64,000 nt of DNA, taken from NCBI GenBank assembly GCA_015067795.1, contig SVLU01000002.1, positions 1 to 64,000 on the forward strand. The letters are read 5' to 3'. The notes below the pieces were generated by a model, which saw only the letters and a list, made by a program, of their open reading frames with translations, did no database searches and was not told the DNA's origin. This DNA is from Oscillospiraceae bacterium. GTDB lineage: Bacteria > Bacillota > Clostridia > Oscillospirales > Oscillospiraceae. The position numbers and the translations under genes are program-made. This document shows, one piece after another, positions 24,653 through 33,850 of the stretch (position 1 is the first letter of the stretch; every line of letters begins with the position of its first letter).

Positions 24653-26158
24653 TTAGTGTTCGCTTCTTGTGTGTTCCTTGAGAACGACGTCATGAGCACC
24701 GCCTTCAATAATGGATGTTGCAGAAACAAGAGTAAGCTTAGCTTTCTGCTGAAGCTCAGGAATAGTCACAGCACCGCAATTACACATTGTGTGACGAACC
24801 TTGCTCAGAGTGAGAGCCAGATTGTCCTTAAGGCTGCCTGCGTAAGGAACGTAGGAGTCAACGCCTTCTTCAAAGCTGAGCTTCTTGGAGCCGCCAAGGT
24901 CATAACGCTGCCAGTTCTTAGCACGTGCAGAGCCTTCACCCCAGTATTCCTTCATGAATGTTCCGCCAACCATTACCTTATTTGTTGGGCTTTCGTCAAA
25001 ACGGGCAAAGTAACGACCGAGCATAAGGAAGTCAGCACCCATAGCAAGAGCAAGGGTGAAGTGATAGTCATGAACAATACCACCGTCGGAGCATACAGGG
25101 ATATAGATGCCGGTTTCTTTGAAGTATTCGTCACGAGCCTTGCATACTTCGATAAGAGCAGTAGCCTGTCCACGGCCGATGCCCTTCTGTTCACGAGTGA
25201 TACAGATGGAACCGCCGCCGATACCAACCTTGATAAAGTCAGCACCACATTCAGCAAGGAAACGGAAGCCTTCAGCGTCTACAACGTTACCGGCACCGCA
25301 CTTTACTGTGTCGCCATAATTATCTCTGATCCACTTAAGAGTGATCTTCTGCCATTCGGAGTAACCTTCGGAGGAGTCAATGCAAAGAACATCAGCACCT
25401 GCGTTAATAAGAGCAGGAACACGTTCTGCAAAGTCTCTGGTGTTGATACCCGCTCCGACAATATACTTCTTGTGAGAGTCGAGGTTTTCGAGAGGATTGT
25501 CCTTGTGGGAATGGTAGTCCTTGCGGAATACGAAATAGAGAAGATGACCTTCATCGTCGAGGATCGGCAGGGAATTCAGCTTATTATCCCAGATGATGTC
25601 ATTTGCAACCTTGAGAGATGTGTTTGCAGGAGCAGTTATCAGCTTGTCCAGAGGAGTCATAAAATCCTGTACAAGCTCTTCGCCGCTCATACGGCTAACG
25701 CGATAATCACGGCTTGTTACGATACCAACAAGCTTGCCGTGCTTTGTGCCGTCTTCTGTTACTGCAACTGTGGAGTGACCCTTTTCTTCCTTGAGCTTAA
25801 GGATGTCGTTCAGGGTAGCGGTTGGTTTTACATTGGAATCGCTTGGAACAAAACCAGCCTTATAGGTTTTAACACGTCTTACCATAGCTGCCTGATTTTC
25901 GATGGTCTGAGAGCCAAAGATAAAGGACAAGCCACCTTCTTTAGCCAGAGCAACAGCCATCTTATCATCGGAAACGGACTGCATAATTGCAGAGGTAAGC
26001 GGAATATTCATTGTGATTGCAGGCTCTTCACCTTTATTAAACTTAACAAGTGGAGTCTTTAAGCTGACGTTATCTGGCAGACATTCTGCACTGGAATAAC
26101 CGGGAACCAGCAGATATTCACTAAATGTACGAGATGGTTCACTGAAAAAGTATGCCAT
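24653..26158 (-). CDS. guaB: IMP dehydrogenase
   Basis: The enzyme oxidises IMP to XMP with NAD+, the rate-limiting step of guanine nucleotide synthesis. The 501-residue chain has the TIM-barrel core, an inserted pair of CBS domains (about 100-220, with [13 protein letters not shown] and [10 protein letters not shown]) and the catalytic loop [10 protein letters not shown] with its active-site Cys. A normal-looking GGAGGATAATTA ribosome site precedes the start. No purine riboswitch is visible in the 70 nt upstream. Single gene. Confidence 0.95.
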   Translation of the reverse strand: MAYFFSEPSRTFSEYLLVPGYSSAECLPDNVSLKTPLVKFNKGEEPAITMNIPLTSAIMQSVSDDKMAVALAKEGGLSFIFGSQTIENQAAMVRRVKTYKAGFVPSDSNVKPTATLNDILKLKEEKGHSTVAVTEDGTKHGKLVGIVTSRDYRVSRMSGEELVQDFMTPLDKLITAPANTSLKVANDIIWDNKLNSLPILDDEGHLLYFVFRKDYHSHKDNPLENLDSHKKYIVGAGINTRDFAERVPALINAGADVLCIDSSEGYSEWQKITLKWIRDNYGDTVKCGAGNVVDAEGFRFLAECGADFIKVGIGGGSICITREQKGIGRGQATALIEVCKARDEYFKETGIYIPVCSDGGIVHDYHFTLALAMGADFLMLGRYFARFDESPTNKVMVGGTFMKEYWGEGSARAKNWQRYDLGGSKKLSFEEGVDSYVPYAGSLKDNLALTLSKVRHTMCNCGAVTIPELQQKAKLTLVSATSIIEGGAHDVVLKEHTRSEH

Positions 26159-26236
26159 TTAATTATCCTCCATTATTTTTTCATAATTTAATTAATAACA
26201 CGTCAACCTATATTTTAATCCAATTTGTCGAATAAG

Positions 26237-27064
26237 TCAATATTTACGCTGATAATAAAACATATACTGTTGAGCTAAACCGCTGTGTCCGCCGAAAATA
26301 CCGGTGTCAAGCTTACCATTATAATGCTCATTGATAGCTTTTTTCATCCAGACATCAATGGGGAAGGCATCTTCAATACGTAGTGAGAAAAGAATTGCAC
26401 AATTTGCGACCTTATCACCAACTCCATTGAGAGTTTTGAGTGCGTTTCGGGCTTCATCCAGGGTGGTGCTGCTGAGTGCCTCCAAATCAAGCTTGCCGGA
26501 GTCCACAGCCTGTGCAGCACCGATTATGTATGGTGCTCTGTAACCGCATCTTAAGGGAGCAAGGTCGCTCACAGTCAGCTTGGCGACTCTTTCGGCAAAT
26601 GGGAATGTGTGGTAAATATTACCTTCAAGCTCAGTTTCATCTCCGAAATGGGAGCAGAGAGCTTCAACTATTTTCTTTATTCTCGGTATGTTGTTGCATT
26701 GGGAGATAATAAATGAACACAGAGCCTCCCAACGATCCTGATTGAGAATTCTTATTCCTTTGCCATATTCGGTGGCATCTCTCATGTAGTCATCAACGCA
26801 GAGAGATTTGCGAATTTGGGAATAATTCTTTCCAAGATCGAAATAATCAAACCATATATTATTAAAATCATCGGCAGAGCCTGAAATGAAGATCCTGTCA
26901 TTTTCCTGTCTGATTTTTGCAGCCTTGCCCATTGCAACGCCGATATAGTCACCGTTTTCATTTTTATTCCAGCGGAAGCATTGACCACATTCAAAAATCT
27001 TTTCAAGGTCAAAGTCATCTTCGGGGATAAGCTCGATTTCACGGTTGTGCTGTAAATATTTCAC
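26237..27064 (-). CDS. 8-oxoguanine DNA glycosylase (OGG1-like)
   Basis: This is a bifunctional repair glycosylase/lyase that removes 8-oxoguanine. It shows the OGG N-terminal domain, the helix FIISQCNNIPRIKKI, the helix-hairpin-helix LNGVGDKVANC with the catalytic Lys, and FPIDVWM with the catalytic Asp. I prefer the GTG start at 27064 (275 residues), since GAGG lies 8 nt upstream; the GTG three codons earlier lies within that site. It is divergent from spoVAD with about 70 nt between. OGG1-type enzymes are less common in bacteria than MutM but usual in Clostridia. Confidence 0.9.
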   Translation of the reverse strand: MKYLQHNREIELIPEDDFDLEKIFECGQCFRWNKNENGDYIGVAMGKAAKIRQENDRIFISGSADDFNNIWFDYFDLGKNYSQIRKSLCVDDYMRDATEYGKGIRILNQDRWEALCSFIISQCNNIPRIKKIVEALCSHFGDETELEGNIYHTFPFAERVAKLTVSDLAPLRCGYRAPYIIGAAQAVDSGKLDLEALSSTTLDEARNALKTLNGVGDKVANCAILFSLRIEDAFPIDVWMKKAINEHYNGKLDTGIFGGHSGLAQQYMFYYQRKY

Positions 27065-27136
27065 AGTAAACACCTCGTATTAATTATAACATAATTCAAG
27101 GAAAATCGCAAAGGATATTGGAAAGGAGTGATAAGA

Positions 27137-28153
27137 ATGAGTTTGAAGCACGTTGGAAAGCAGAGTGTGGCTCTTGCAAACCCTCCATCAATCGCAGGAC
27201 ACGCCTGCATTGTGGGTGAAAAGGAAGGACAAGGACCGATAAAGGATAGCTTTGACTATGTAAGCTCTGATATGAGATTTGGTCAGAATTCATGGGAAAA
27301 AGGCGAAAGTGAAATGGTGCGGAGAGCACTTGAGCTTGCTATTGGCAAATCGGGTAAGCAGCAGGAGGAAATTGAATACCTATTTGGTGGTGATTTATTA
27401 AATCAATGCATAGGTACAACCTTCGGTGTTCGCGATATGAATATTCCGCTATTTGGCATTTACGGTGCTTGTTCCACTATGGCAGAGGGCTTGTCACTTG
27501 CCGCTATGATGATTGACGGCGGTTTTGCAGATACAACGGCGGCTGTTACCTCGTCACATTTCTGTACATCTGAAAGACAGTACCGTTTTCCTGTTGAATA
27601 CGGCGGCCAGAGACCTCTAACGGCACAATGGACTGTTACAGGTTCAGGTGCTGTTATACTAACTTCCGAGGGACCAGGACCTTATATAACCCATATCACG
27701 ACAGGAAAGATAGTTGACCCTGGAATTAAGGATGCTAACAATATGGGTGCGGCTATGGCTCCTGCTGCCTACGAAACCTTGAGAATGCATTTTGCCGACC
27801 TTTCTCTAAGACCATCGGATTATGACCTGATTGTAACAGGTGATTTGGGACAGGTGGGCTCGTCAATAGTATTGGATTTCTTCAAGCGTGACGGTATTGA
27901 GCTTATGCCTAATTATGATGATTGCGGTTTGATGATATTCTCAAGGGAAAAGCAGGATGTTCATGCAGGCGGTTCAGGCTGTGGCTGCTCTGCTTCTGTA
28001 CTTTGCGGTTATCTGCTGAATGGGATGCGTGCAGGGCGATGGAATAAAATTCTGTTTGCAGGTACAGGAGCTATGCTGTCTACAACCTCAAGTCAGCAAA
28101 AAGAGTCCATTCCTTCGATTTGTCATGCTGTATCTATATCAAATACAAGATAA
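27137..28153 (+). CDS. spoVAD: Stage V sporulation protein AD
   Basis: SpoVAD sits in the spore inner membrane and binds dipicolinic acid for its uptake into the forespore. The 339-codon frame has the thiolase-like fold with GIYGACSTMAEGLSLAA near residue 112, TSHFCTSERQYRFPVEYG near 138 and the C-terminal GGSGCGCSASV and GRWNKILFAGTGAM segments. The ATG at 27137 has GGAAAGGAG upstream. CATAATT at 27090-27096 faintly resembles a sigma-G -10 box. spoVAE follows by 12 nt, but spoVAC, usually directly upstream, is absent here. Confidence 0.95.
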   Translation: MSLKHVGKQSVALANPPSIAGHACIVGEKEGQGPIKDSFDYVSSDMRFGQNSWEKGESEMVRRALELAIGKSGKQQEEIEYLFGGDLLNQCIGTTFGVRDMNIPLFGIYGACSTMAEGLSLAAMMIDGGFADTTAAVTSSHFCTSERQYRFPVEYGGQRPLTAQWTVTGSGAVILTSEGPGPYITHITTGKIVDPGIKDANNMGAAMAPAAYETLRMHFADLSLRPSDYDLIVTGDLGQVGSSIVLDFFKRDGIELMPNYDDCGLMIFSREKQDVHAGGSGCGCSASVLCGYLLNGMRAGRWNKILFAGTGAMLSTTSSQQKESIPSICHAVSISNTR

Positions 28154-28165
28154 AAGGGGAATTGT

Positions 28166-28531
28166 ATGGATATTTGGGAATATATAAGGGCTTTTATATT
28201 GGGTGGTGTTATATGTGCCATAGGTCAGATACTAATTGATAAAACAAAACTGACTCCGGCAAGAATATTGACTTCCTATGTGGTTTTGGGCGTTTTACTG
28301 GGAGCGGTGGGAATATTTGAACCGATTAAAAAGTGGGGTGGTGCAGGTGCAACTGTACCTCTCATAGGATTTGGCAATCTTTTGGCTCAGGGGGTTAAGA
28401 AAGCTGTTGACAGCACCGGCTTTCTGGGAATTTTTACAGGTGCGTTTACTGCTGCCGCAGGCGGCATTTGTGCGGCGGTATTTTTTGCATGTGTGGTTGC
28501 GATGGTATTTAAGCCGAAGGGTAAAAAATGA
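28166..28531 (+). CDS. spoVAE: Stage V sporulation protein AE
   Basis: This 121-residue membrane protein has about four hydrophobic helices. It carries the family's GGVICAIGQILID start, LGAVGIFEPIKKWGGAGATVPLIGFG core and the AGGICAAVFFA end. SpoVAE works with SpoVAC and SpoVAD in moving dipicolinic acid across the inner spore membrane. It follows spoVAD at 12 nt with AAAAGGGG as ribosome site and ends in a bidirectional terminator. Confidence 0.93.
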   Translation: MDIWEYIRAFILGGVICAIGQILIDKTKLTPARILTSYVVLGVLLGAVGIFEPIKKWGGAGATVPLIGFGNLLAQGVKKAVDSTGFLGIFTGAFTAAAGGICAAVFFACVVAMVFKPKGKK

Positions 28532-28533
28532 TT

Positions 28534-28576
28534 AAAACGGAGTGAAGATACCAAGAATGGTAAATCACTCCGTTTT
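28534..28576. terminator. Bidirectional terminator
   Basis: AAAACGGAGTGA and TCACTCCGTTTT form a 12-bp stem with A and T runs on either side, between the convergent spoVAE and the Cys-rich membrane gene. Confidence 0.85.
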
Positions 28577-28581
28577 GCAGA

Positions 28582-29385
28582 TTATTCTATTATGTTATTC
28601 TTTGAATATTCCTCAAGTGCTTTTGCTGTTTTGCGGAGGAAAATAATATGTAAAATATTGATGATTATTTCGAAGATTGTTCCAACATAATATACAAAGT
28701 AGTATTTCCACATCCCGGTCCATTCATTTGACAGCTTACTGTCAACATCCTTAACTATATCGGCATTGGCACTGAATTCCTGTTTTATGGCAAGAACACC
28801 GATAATTGCCGAAGCAATAAGGAGTATAATGGATACGATTAAATAAATGGCGTCGCTAACAATGAAGATCAGCAGTGTTTCAAAAATAGCTGTAATAGTT
28901 TCCAAGACTATATTTACAAGACGTAAAATACCGGCGATTCTATAGCGTTCATCGTACTTACCAAGCTGAATCAGAATGATAGCGTATGCAATAAAACCGC
29001 CAATTGCAATGAGGCTGGGAACTAATGCTACAAGAGATAAACCATCTGTAATGAAGGAAAGGACAGAGGCTGCTATTATAACCAGTATCAGTATGAAAAG
29101 CGTGTTTATTTTTTCACCAAGTGCAGCAGCTTTTGATATAAAGTCTTTCTTTTCATCAATTCGTTCCAAAACAACATCCGACATTTCTTCACGCTGATTG
29201 CATTTGTAGCATGAATTCCTTACCGGGCAGACGTCACAGCTTTGGTGGTTTAGGTTTTTACAGCATTGGGAAATCTCACAGCTGTCTGCAAACTGTTCCC
29301 TCAATTCAGATTTGCAGCCCTTACATTTGTAAAACTGATATTTGTCACAGTTTTCGCATGATTTTCCACAGTATGAATCTGTCAT
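28582..29385 (-). CDS. Cys-rich zinc-binding-like membrane protein
   Basis: I do not recognise a named family with certainty. The 267-residue protein has an N-terminal cytoplasmic-looking region (1-65) with about thirteen cysteines in CxxC-type pairs (CGKSCENC, CKGC, CCKNL, CDVC, CYKC), similar to DUF3795-like domains and likely to bind zinc or iron-sulfur. Five or so hydrophobic helices follow between about 92 and 250. It is a single gene with GGGGATAAT before the ATG. A function in metal sensing or as an inner-membrane regulator would be a guess. Confidence 0.6.
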   Translation of the reverse strand: MTDSYCGKSCENCDKYQFYKCKGCKSELREQFADSCEISQCCKNLNHQSCDVCPVRNSCYKCNQREEMSDVVLERIDEKKDFISKAAALGEKINTLFILILVIIAASVLSFITDGLSLVALVPSLIAIGGFIAYAIILIQLGKYDERYRIAGILRLVNIVLETITAIFETLLIFIVSDAIYLIVSIILLIASAIIGVLAIKQEFSANADIVKDVDSKLSNEWTGMWKYYFVYYVGTIFEIIINILHIIFLRKTAKALEEYSKNNIIE

Positions 29386-29546
29386 ATATTATCCCCTTTC
29401 TTTTTGTCGTAATAGTATGAATAATGTGCTGTATAAGCATAGCATTTTGCGAGTATTTAGTCAATATTCTAACTCTTAAGATTGTATTAAGATTTTTGTA
29501 TGATCACAGACGATCAATTACAGGATATATTCCGTGTATAAAAATG

Positions 29547-29578
29547 TAACGACTGATGAAATTAATCATCAGTCGTTA
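29547..29578 (-). terminator. Terminator of the tadA-tautomerase pair
   Basis: TAACGACTGATGA and TCATCAGTCGTTA form a 13-bp stem; on the minus strand CATTTTTATA follows. Confidence 0.85.
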
Positions 29579-29582
29579 TGAA

Positions 29583-29810
29583 TTAATAGCATTTTTCACC
29601 GGATAATATCATCATTTTATCCTTGTTTGGTTCTATTTGAGGCTTTATGACCTTTTCCTCCCATTCTGCAGGCTCGATTTCCTCGATGGAAACAGTGATG
29701 GCCTGAGGAGGACAGCCCCATTCCTCAAGAAAGACCTGATTAATTCTTTCGGTTACCTTTTTCTTCGTTTCGCTGTCCTTTGGATAAGCTTTGATTGCGA
29801 TATATGGCAT
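29583..29810 (-). CDS. 4-oxalocrotonate tautomerase-family protein
   Basis: This 75-residue protein begins Met-Pro, so processing exposes the catalytic Pro1 typical of the tautomerase superfamily. The strand MPYIAIKAYP, the helix that follows and the VSIEEIEPAEW segment fit a DmpI/XylH-like fold. Family members keto-enol isomerise small acids, but physiological substrates of stand-alone clostridial copies are mostly unknown. Its ribosome site GGAGGTAAA lies at the 3' end of tadA, 3 nt away, so it is translated from the same transcript. Confidence 0.8.
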   Translation of the reverse strand: MPYIAIKAYPKDSETKKKVTERINQVFLEEWGCPPQAITVSIEEIEPAEWEEKVIKPQIEPNKDKMMILSGEKCY

Positions 29811-29813
29811 ATT

Positions 29814-30272
29814 TTACCTCCTGTTATTTCGTATGTTATCAAAAAATCTATTCAAAATCCCGGCACATTCATCCTCTAAAATACCACCGTATATCTCAGG
29901 AGAAAAGCCGTAATCTTCCATAAACAGATTAATTACACTTCCGCATGAACCAAATCTCGGTTCTTTAGCACCGTACACAAGACGGCTGATGCGTGAGTTA
30001 AGAATAGCACCGGCACACATTGGGCATGGCTCAAGGGTGACATACATGGTGCATCCCTCCAAACGCCAGTCGCCATGATTGCGGCTTGCATCTTTAATAG
30101 CTTCAATCTCGGCGTGAAGAGTTGCGTCGTTTTCAGCTCGACAGCGGTTTCTTCCTGTGCCGATTATCTCGCCTTCGGAGTTTACTATTATACAACCTAC
30201 AGGGACTTCATTGTAGTTGTATGCAATTTTTGCCATATCAAGTGCTTTTTGCATATAAGCTTCTTTAGTCAT
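29814..30272 (-). CDS. tadA: tRNA adenosine(34) deaminase
   Basis: TadA converts adenosine 34 of tRNA-Arg(ACG) to inosine. The 152-residue chain has the zinc site HAEIEAI near residue 53 and PCPMCAGAI near 83, and NRCRAENDATLHAE upstream of it as in TadA rather than cytidine deaminases. GAAAGG stands before the ATG. It is the first gene of a two-gene unit with the tautomerase. Confidence 0.93.
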   Translation of the reverse strand: MTKEAYMQKALDMAKIAYNYNEVPVGCIIVNSEGEIIGTGRNRCRAENDATLHAEIEAIKDASRNHGDWRLEGCTMYVTLEPCPMCAGAILNSRISRLVYGAKEPRFGSCGSVINLFMEDYGFSPEIYGGILEDECAGILNRFFDNIRNNRR

Positions 30273-30301
30273 GGTATAAACCTTTCAAGAATAATAGCTG
30301 C

Positions 30302-30331
30302 CTGACAAGTCAATACTTATAACAGTATTAG
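30302..30331 (+). promoter_or_regulatory. Candidate promoter of the CBS gene
   Basis: CTGACA (30302-30307), an 18-nt spacer and TATTAG (30326-30331) stand 18 nt before the start codon, so the leader would be very short. Confidence 0.4.
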
Positions 30332-30348
30332 ATTTGGAGGTGTAATTT

Positions 30349-30777
30349 ATGTTAGTAAATGAAATTATGAATAACAGCGTTATTTCCGTTGCTCCTGATG
30401 AATCCGTAGCATATACTTCAAGACTTCTGTACCGTCATAATATCGGTTCTGTACCTGTATGCACATCTGACGGCACTCTTAAGGGTATTGTAACTGACAG
30501 AGACATCGTCCTCAGAGTAGTTGCCGCTGACAACGACCCACATTCTACTCCTGTAAGCGAGATCATGTCCCACAGCGTTATCACAGTTGAGCCTGATGCG
30601 GACGTTAAGAGAGTGTCCAAGCTTATGAGCGTATCTCAGGTGCGTCGTCTTCCTGTTGTCAACGACGGCAAGGTGGTTGGTATGGTATCTCTCGGTGACC
30701 TTGCACAGTCCAGATGCTGTGATATGGAAGCAAGTGAAGCTCTGAGTGAGATTTCAATGAACGTAAAGAAGAAATAG
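30349..30777 (+). CDS. CBS-domain pair protein
   Basis: This 142-residue protein consists almost only of two CBS motifs (about 8-60 and 72-125: GTLKGIVTDRDIVLR and VRRLPVVNDGKVVGMVSLGDLA), forming one Bateman module. Such stand-alone proteins bind adenosine nucleotides and often act as energy or redox-linked regulators of partners. No partner domain is fused and the gene is a single unit with GGAGGTG before the ATG. The partner cannot be named. Confidence 0.85.
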   Translation: MLVNEIMNNSVISVAPDESVAYTSRLLYRHNIGSVPVCTSDGTLKGIVTDRDIVLRVVAADNDPHSTPVSEIMSHSVITVEPDADVKRVSKLMSVSQVRRLPVVNDGKVVGMVSLGDLAQSRCCDMEASEALSEISMNVKKK

Positions 30778-30784
30778 TGTTCCG

Positions 30785-30861
30785 GTCATTCCGAGGAGCG
30801 AAGAGACGTGGGAATCTTTTTGAATAAGATTGCCACGGCTTGTTCCAAGTCTCGCAATGAC
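30785..30861. repeat. Dispersed repeat, full copy 3
   Basis: The 77-nt element starts GTCATTCCGAG and ends CTCGCAATGAC, imperfect terminal inverted repeats (one mismatch in 11). The centre contains GTGGGAATCTT and AAGATTGCCACG, which are also partly complementary, so the whole folds as a hairpin. Confidence 0.85.
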
Positions 30862-30908
30862 ATAGACGAAAGGCTGCTGATAATATCAATATCGGCAGCC
30901 TTTTATAA

Positions 30909-32267
30909 TTAGTTTCTTAAGCTGTGAAGTGGGGCAGGGATACGACCGCCTCTTGCGATGAATTCAGCACTGGAACCATCGTGAACAGGCATAACAGGAG
31001 CAGTACCAAGAAGTCCACCGAAGTCCACCTGATCGCCAACGTCCTTACCGGGAGCCGGAATAATACGAACAGCGGTGGTCTTGTTATTTACCATACCGAT
31101 AGCTGCTTCGTCGGCAATGATAGCGGAGATAGTTTCAGCGGTAGTTGTACCGGGAACAGCTATCATATCAAGACCAACGGAGCAAACACAGGTCATAGCT
31201 TCAAGCTTGTCTAAGGTGAGAATACCAGCTTCAGCAGCTCTTATCATACCTGCATCCTCAGAAACAGGGATAAAAGCACCGGAAAGACCGCCAACATGGG
31301 AGGAAGCCATAACGCCACCCTTTTTAACTGCATCGTTGAGAAGGGCGAGAGCCGCGGTAGTACCGTGGATACCAACGCTGGAAAGACCCATTTCTTCAAG
31401 AATATCAGCAACGCTGTCGCCAACTGCAGGAGTTGGTGCAAGGCTCAGGTCTACTATACCGAATGGCACGCCAAGACGGTTGGAGGCTTCCTGTGCAACA
31501 AGCTGACCCATTCTTGTGATTTTAAAAGCGGTTTTCTTAATTGTTTCTGCAACCTGATCAAAGGAACGGTTCTGACACTTCTGCAGAGCGTGATGAACAA
31601 CGCCCGGGCCTGAAACACCAACATTGATAACACATTCAGCTTCGCCAACACCGTGGAAAGCACCTGCCATGAATGGGTTATCCTCAACTGCGTTACAGAA
31701 TACAACGAGCTTTGCGCAAGCCATGCCGCCCTGATCTTTTGTGAGTTCAGCGGCCTTTTTAATCTGCTGACCCATAAGGGCAACAGCGTTCATGTTAATA
31801 CCTGCTCGTGTTGAGCCAACGTTGACGCTGGAGCATACTCTGTCAGTAACGGTAAGAGCCTGTGGAATAGCTTCGATAAGACGGCGGTCACCTGTGGTGT
31901 AGCCCTTATGTACAAGAGAGGAAAAACCGCCAATGAAGTTTACGCCAACCTCTTTTGCCGCTTTGTCGAGAGTAACAGCAAATGGAACGTAATCATCGGT
32001 TTCGCAGCTTTCGCAGGCGATAGCAATGGGAGTTACTGAAATTCTCTTGTTAACGATTGGAATACCGAATTCGCTCTCGATATCCTCGCCGGTTTTTACA
32101 AGATTTTCAGCGTAGGATGTGATCTTATCGTAAATCTTCTGACAGCAGACCTTCTGGTCGGGATGGGCACAGTCACGAAGGGAGATGCCCATTGTGATAG
32201 TTCTGATATCCAGATGCTGCTGGTCGATCATTTCTATTGTCTGTAAAATTTCACCGGTATTAATCAT
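30909..32267 (-). CDS. PFL-family protein (DUF711, UPF0210)
   Basis: This 452-residue protein belongs to the conserved UPF0210/DUF711 family, whose fold is related to glycyl-radical enzymes but which has no proven reaction. Seen are the typical N-terminus [42 protein letters not shown] and the glycine-rich C-terminus [15 protein letters not shown]. It directly follows an ACT-domain gene by 12 nt, the arrangement seen across Firmicutes, implying a joint role, perhaps amino-acid regulated. Function remains unknown. Confidence 0.93.
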   Translation of the reverse strand: MINTGEILQTIEMIDQQHLDIRTITMGISLRDCAHPDQKVCCQKIYDKITSYAENLVKTGEDIESEFGIPIVNKRISVTPIAIACESCETDDYVPFAVTLDKAAKEVGVNFIGGFSSLVHKGYTTGDRRLIEAIPQALTVTDRVCSSVNVGSTRAGINMNAVALMGQQIKKAAELTKDQGGMACAKLVVFCNAVEDNPFMAGAFHGVGEAECVINVGVSGPGVVHHALQKCQNRSFDQVAETIKKTAFKITRMGQLVAQEASNRLGVPFGIVDLSLAPTPAVGDSVADILEEMGLSSVGIHGTTAALALLNDAVKKGGVMASSHVGGLSGAFIPVSEDAGMIRAAEAGILTLDKLEAMTCVCSVGLDMIAVPGTTTAETISAIIADEAAIGMVNNKTTAVRIIPAPGKDVGDQVDFGGLLGTAPVMPVHDGSSAEFIARGGRIPAPLHSLRN

Positions 32268-32279
32268 TATTAGAACCCC

Positions 32280-32549
32280 TTAAATTCTGTGCATTGCATC
32301 GAAAATGTCCTCACGCTGAATACGGATATTGAGCTCAAGCTCTTCGCCTGTCTGCTTGAGAAGTGCTGCTACTTCAGCGAAAGGCATTTTACATTCCTTA
32401 AGGTCAACCAGCATGACCATTGTGAAGTATTCCTGCATGATAGTCTGGCTGATGTCAAGGATGTTGATACCATTGTTTGCCATAATATTTGCCACAGTTG
32501 CCATGATGCCAACTCTGTCCTTAGCGATTACTGTTACGATTGCTTTCAT
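32280..32549 (-). CDS. ACT-domain protein (UPF0237)
   Basis: This 89-residue single ACT domain begins MKAIVTVIAKDRVGIMATVA and has NGINILDISQTIMQEYFTMVM, the UPF0237 pattern similar to the GcvR N-terminus. ACT domains bind amino acids. It is the upstream partner of the PFL-family gene in a two-gene unit. A related regulatory protein controls carbon use in Streptococcus; here the ligand is not known. Confidence 0.9.
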   Translation of the reverse strand: MKAIVTVIAKDRVGIMATVANIMANNGINILDISQTIMQEYFTMVMLVDLKECKMPFAEVAALLKQTGEELELNIRIQREDIFDAMHRI

Positions 32550-32564
32550 GTCAAATTCCTTTCT

Positions 32565-33149
32565 TTATTCAACAGAAAAATTTAGTTCATCCAAGGTGAG
32601 TTCAAATGCAGGGATGCAATGCTCCATGAAGTAATCAACCTCCTGCATTTTATAGGAAATGAGCTTTTCTTTAGTTTGATTTGCCGCAAGTAAAAACTCA
32701 TTATTGCCTGTTTTAAGTTCCTCAAGGCACTTGATATAAGCTGAAAGCTTATCGGCCGCCTTGATATATTTTTCAACCTCATCATCAACCTCGCAAAGAA
32801 GAGGTTTATAGGAGGAATGAAGCTGAGAGGGGAGAGTGCTGAGAAGCTTTTTGGAAGCCTGATGCTCCAATTCCTTGTATGCCCTGATGATTTCCTTGTT
32901 GTGATACTTGATCGGTGTTGGCATATCACCTGTTAATATTTCAGAAGCATCATGGAACAGAGCGGCTGTAGCACAGCGATCAGGATCAATGCTTTTACCG
33001 TAAATATCACGTCCGATAACAGCAAGCGCATGGGCAAGCACAGCTACCATGTGGGAATGTTCCTGTACATTCTCGATGTAGCTGTTACGCATAAGCGCCC
33101 AGCGTGATATATTTTTCATTCTTGATATTAAAGCGTAGAAGCTGAACAT
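32565..33149 (-). CDS. YfbR-like HD-domain 5'-nucleotidase
   Basis: This 194-residue HD-domain phosphohydrolase resembles E. coli YfbR, which dephosphorylates deoxyribonucleoside 5'-monophosphates. The metal ligands appear as HSHMVAVLAHALA near residue 31, FHDASEILTGDMPTPIKYHN near 70 and the Asp in EKYIKAADKLSAY near 126. AAAGGAGG stands before the ATG. It is oriented toward the ACT gene by 15 nt and divergent from the dCMP deaminase, a partner in deoxynucleotide metabolism. Confidence 0.85.
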   Translation of the reverse strand: MFSFYALISRMKNISRWALMRNSYIENVQEHSHMVAVLAHALAVIGRDIYGKSIDPDRCATAALFHDASEILTGDMPTPIKYHNKEIIRAYKELEHQASKKLLSTLPSQLHSSYKPLLCEVDDEVEKYIKAADKLSAYIKCLEELKTGNNEFLLAANQTKEKLISYKMQEVDYFMEHCIPAFELTLDELNFSVE

Positions 33150-33211
33150 ATTAATGCCTCCTTTAGCCTATATATGATACCATTTTAAGCGATCAATGTA
33201 AAGGCTTGCTA

Positions 33212-33239
33212 TTGCAATTTGTGGGTTATCGTGTATAAT
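33212..33239 (+). promoter_or_regulatory. Promoter of the dCMP deaminase gene
   Basis: TTGCAA (33212-33217), a 16-nt spacer and TATAAT (33234-33239) stand about 30 nt before the start codon. Confidence 0.65.
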
Positions 33240-33270
33240 TATAGTATAATAACCTAAAAGGGGTAGAAAA

Positions 33271-33756
33271 ATGATGGAAAGAATGGATAAAGTAAACTAC
33301 TATCTTGATATTGCCGAAACTGTATGTCAGCGTTCCACCTGCCTCAGACGTAAGTACGGCGCTATCATAGTACATAATGATGAAATCATCTCCACCGGCT
33401 ATAATGGTGCTCCTCGTGGCCGTCATAACTGTGTTGACCTTGGCTATTGCCTGAGAGATCAGCTTAACATCCCAAGCGGTGAGCGTTACGAGCTTTGCAG
33501 AAGCGTTCACGCCGAGGCTAATGCTATCATTTCCGCAGCCCGCCGCGACTGCATCGGTGCTACTCTTTATCTCACAGGTATTTTCCCGAAAACAGGGGAG
33601 TATACTACCGATACAACTCCATGCTCCATGTGCCGCAGACTTATAATTAACGCAGGCATCAAGGAAGTTATCGCAAGAGTTGGTGAAAACGAATACACAG
33701 TCACAAATGTTCGTGATTGGGTATTCAATGACGATTCTCTTAATATTTCTCTTTAA
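33271..33756 (+). CDS. dCMP deaminase family protein
   Basis: This 161-residue zinc deaminase converts dCMP to dUMP for thymidylate synthesis. Zinc ligands are HAEANAI near residue 78 and PCSMCRRL near 112, with the substrate-side motif STGYNGAPRG near 38. It resembles ComEB of Bacillus. AAGGGG precedes the ATG and a strong terminator follows. It stands divergent from the YfbR-like nucleotidase, which acts on the same class of nucleotides. Confidence 0.92.
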   Translation: MMERMDKVNYYLDIAETVCQRSTCLRRKYGAIIVHNDEIISTGYNGAPRGRHNCVDLGYCLRDQLNIPSGERYELCRSVHAEANAIISAARRDCIGATLYLTGIFPKTGEYTTDTTPCSMCRRLIINAGIKEVIARVGENEYTVTNVRDWVFNDDSLNISL

Positions 33757-33763
33757 TAATGTT

Positions 33764-33798
33764 CAGCCGACAGTGAAAGCTGTCGGCTGTTGATTTTA
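33764..33798 (+). terminator. Terminator of the dCMP deaminase gene
   Basis: CAGCCGACA and TGTCGGCTG form a 9-bp stem followed by TTGATTTTA. Confidence 0.85.
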
Positions 33799-33805
33799 TA
33801 TACGC

Positions 33806-33835
33806 AAAACACCCCGACCGTTTCCGATCGGGGTG
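33806..33835 (-). terminator. Terminator of the rpsF operon
   Basis: CACCCCGA and TCGGGGTG form an 8-bp stem; on the minus strand TTTTGCG follows. It lies just after the rpsR stop. Confidence 0.8.
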
Positions 33836-33850
33836 AATGTATACATTAAC

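Noticed and set aside
26159-26236. Purine riboswitch or regulatory leader near guaB
   Set aside because: The upstream gap is short and A+T-rich with no three-way junction pattern.
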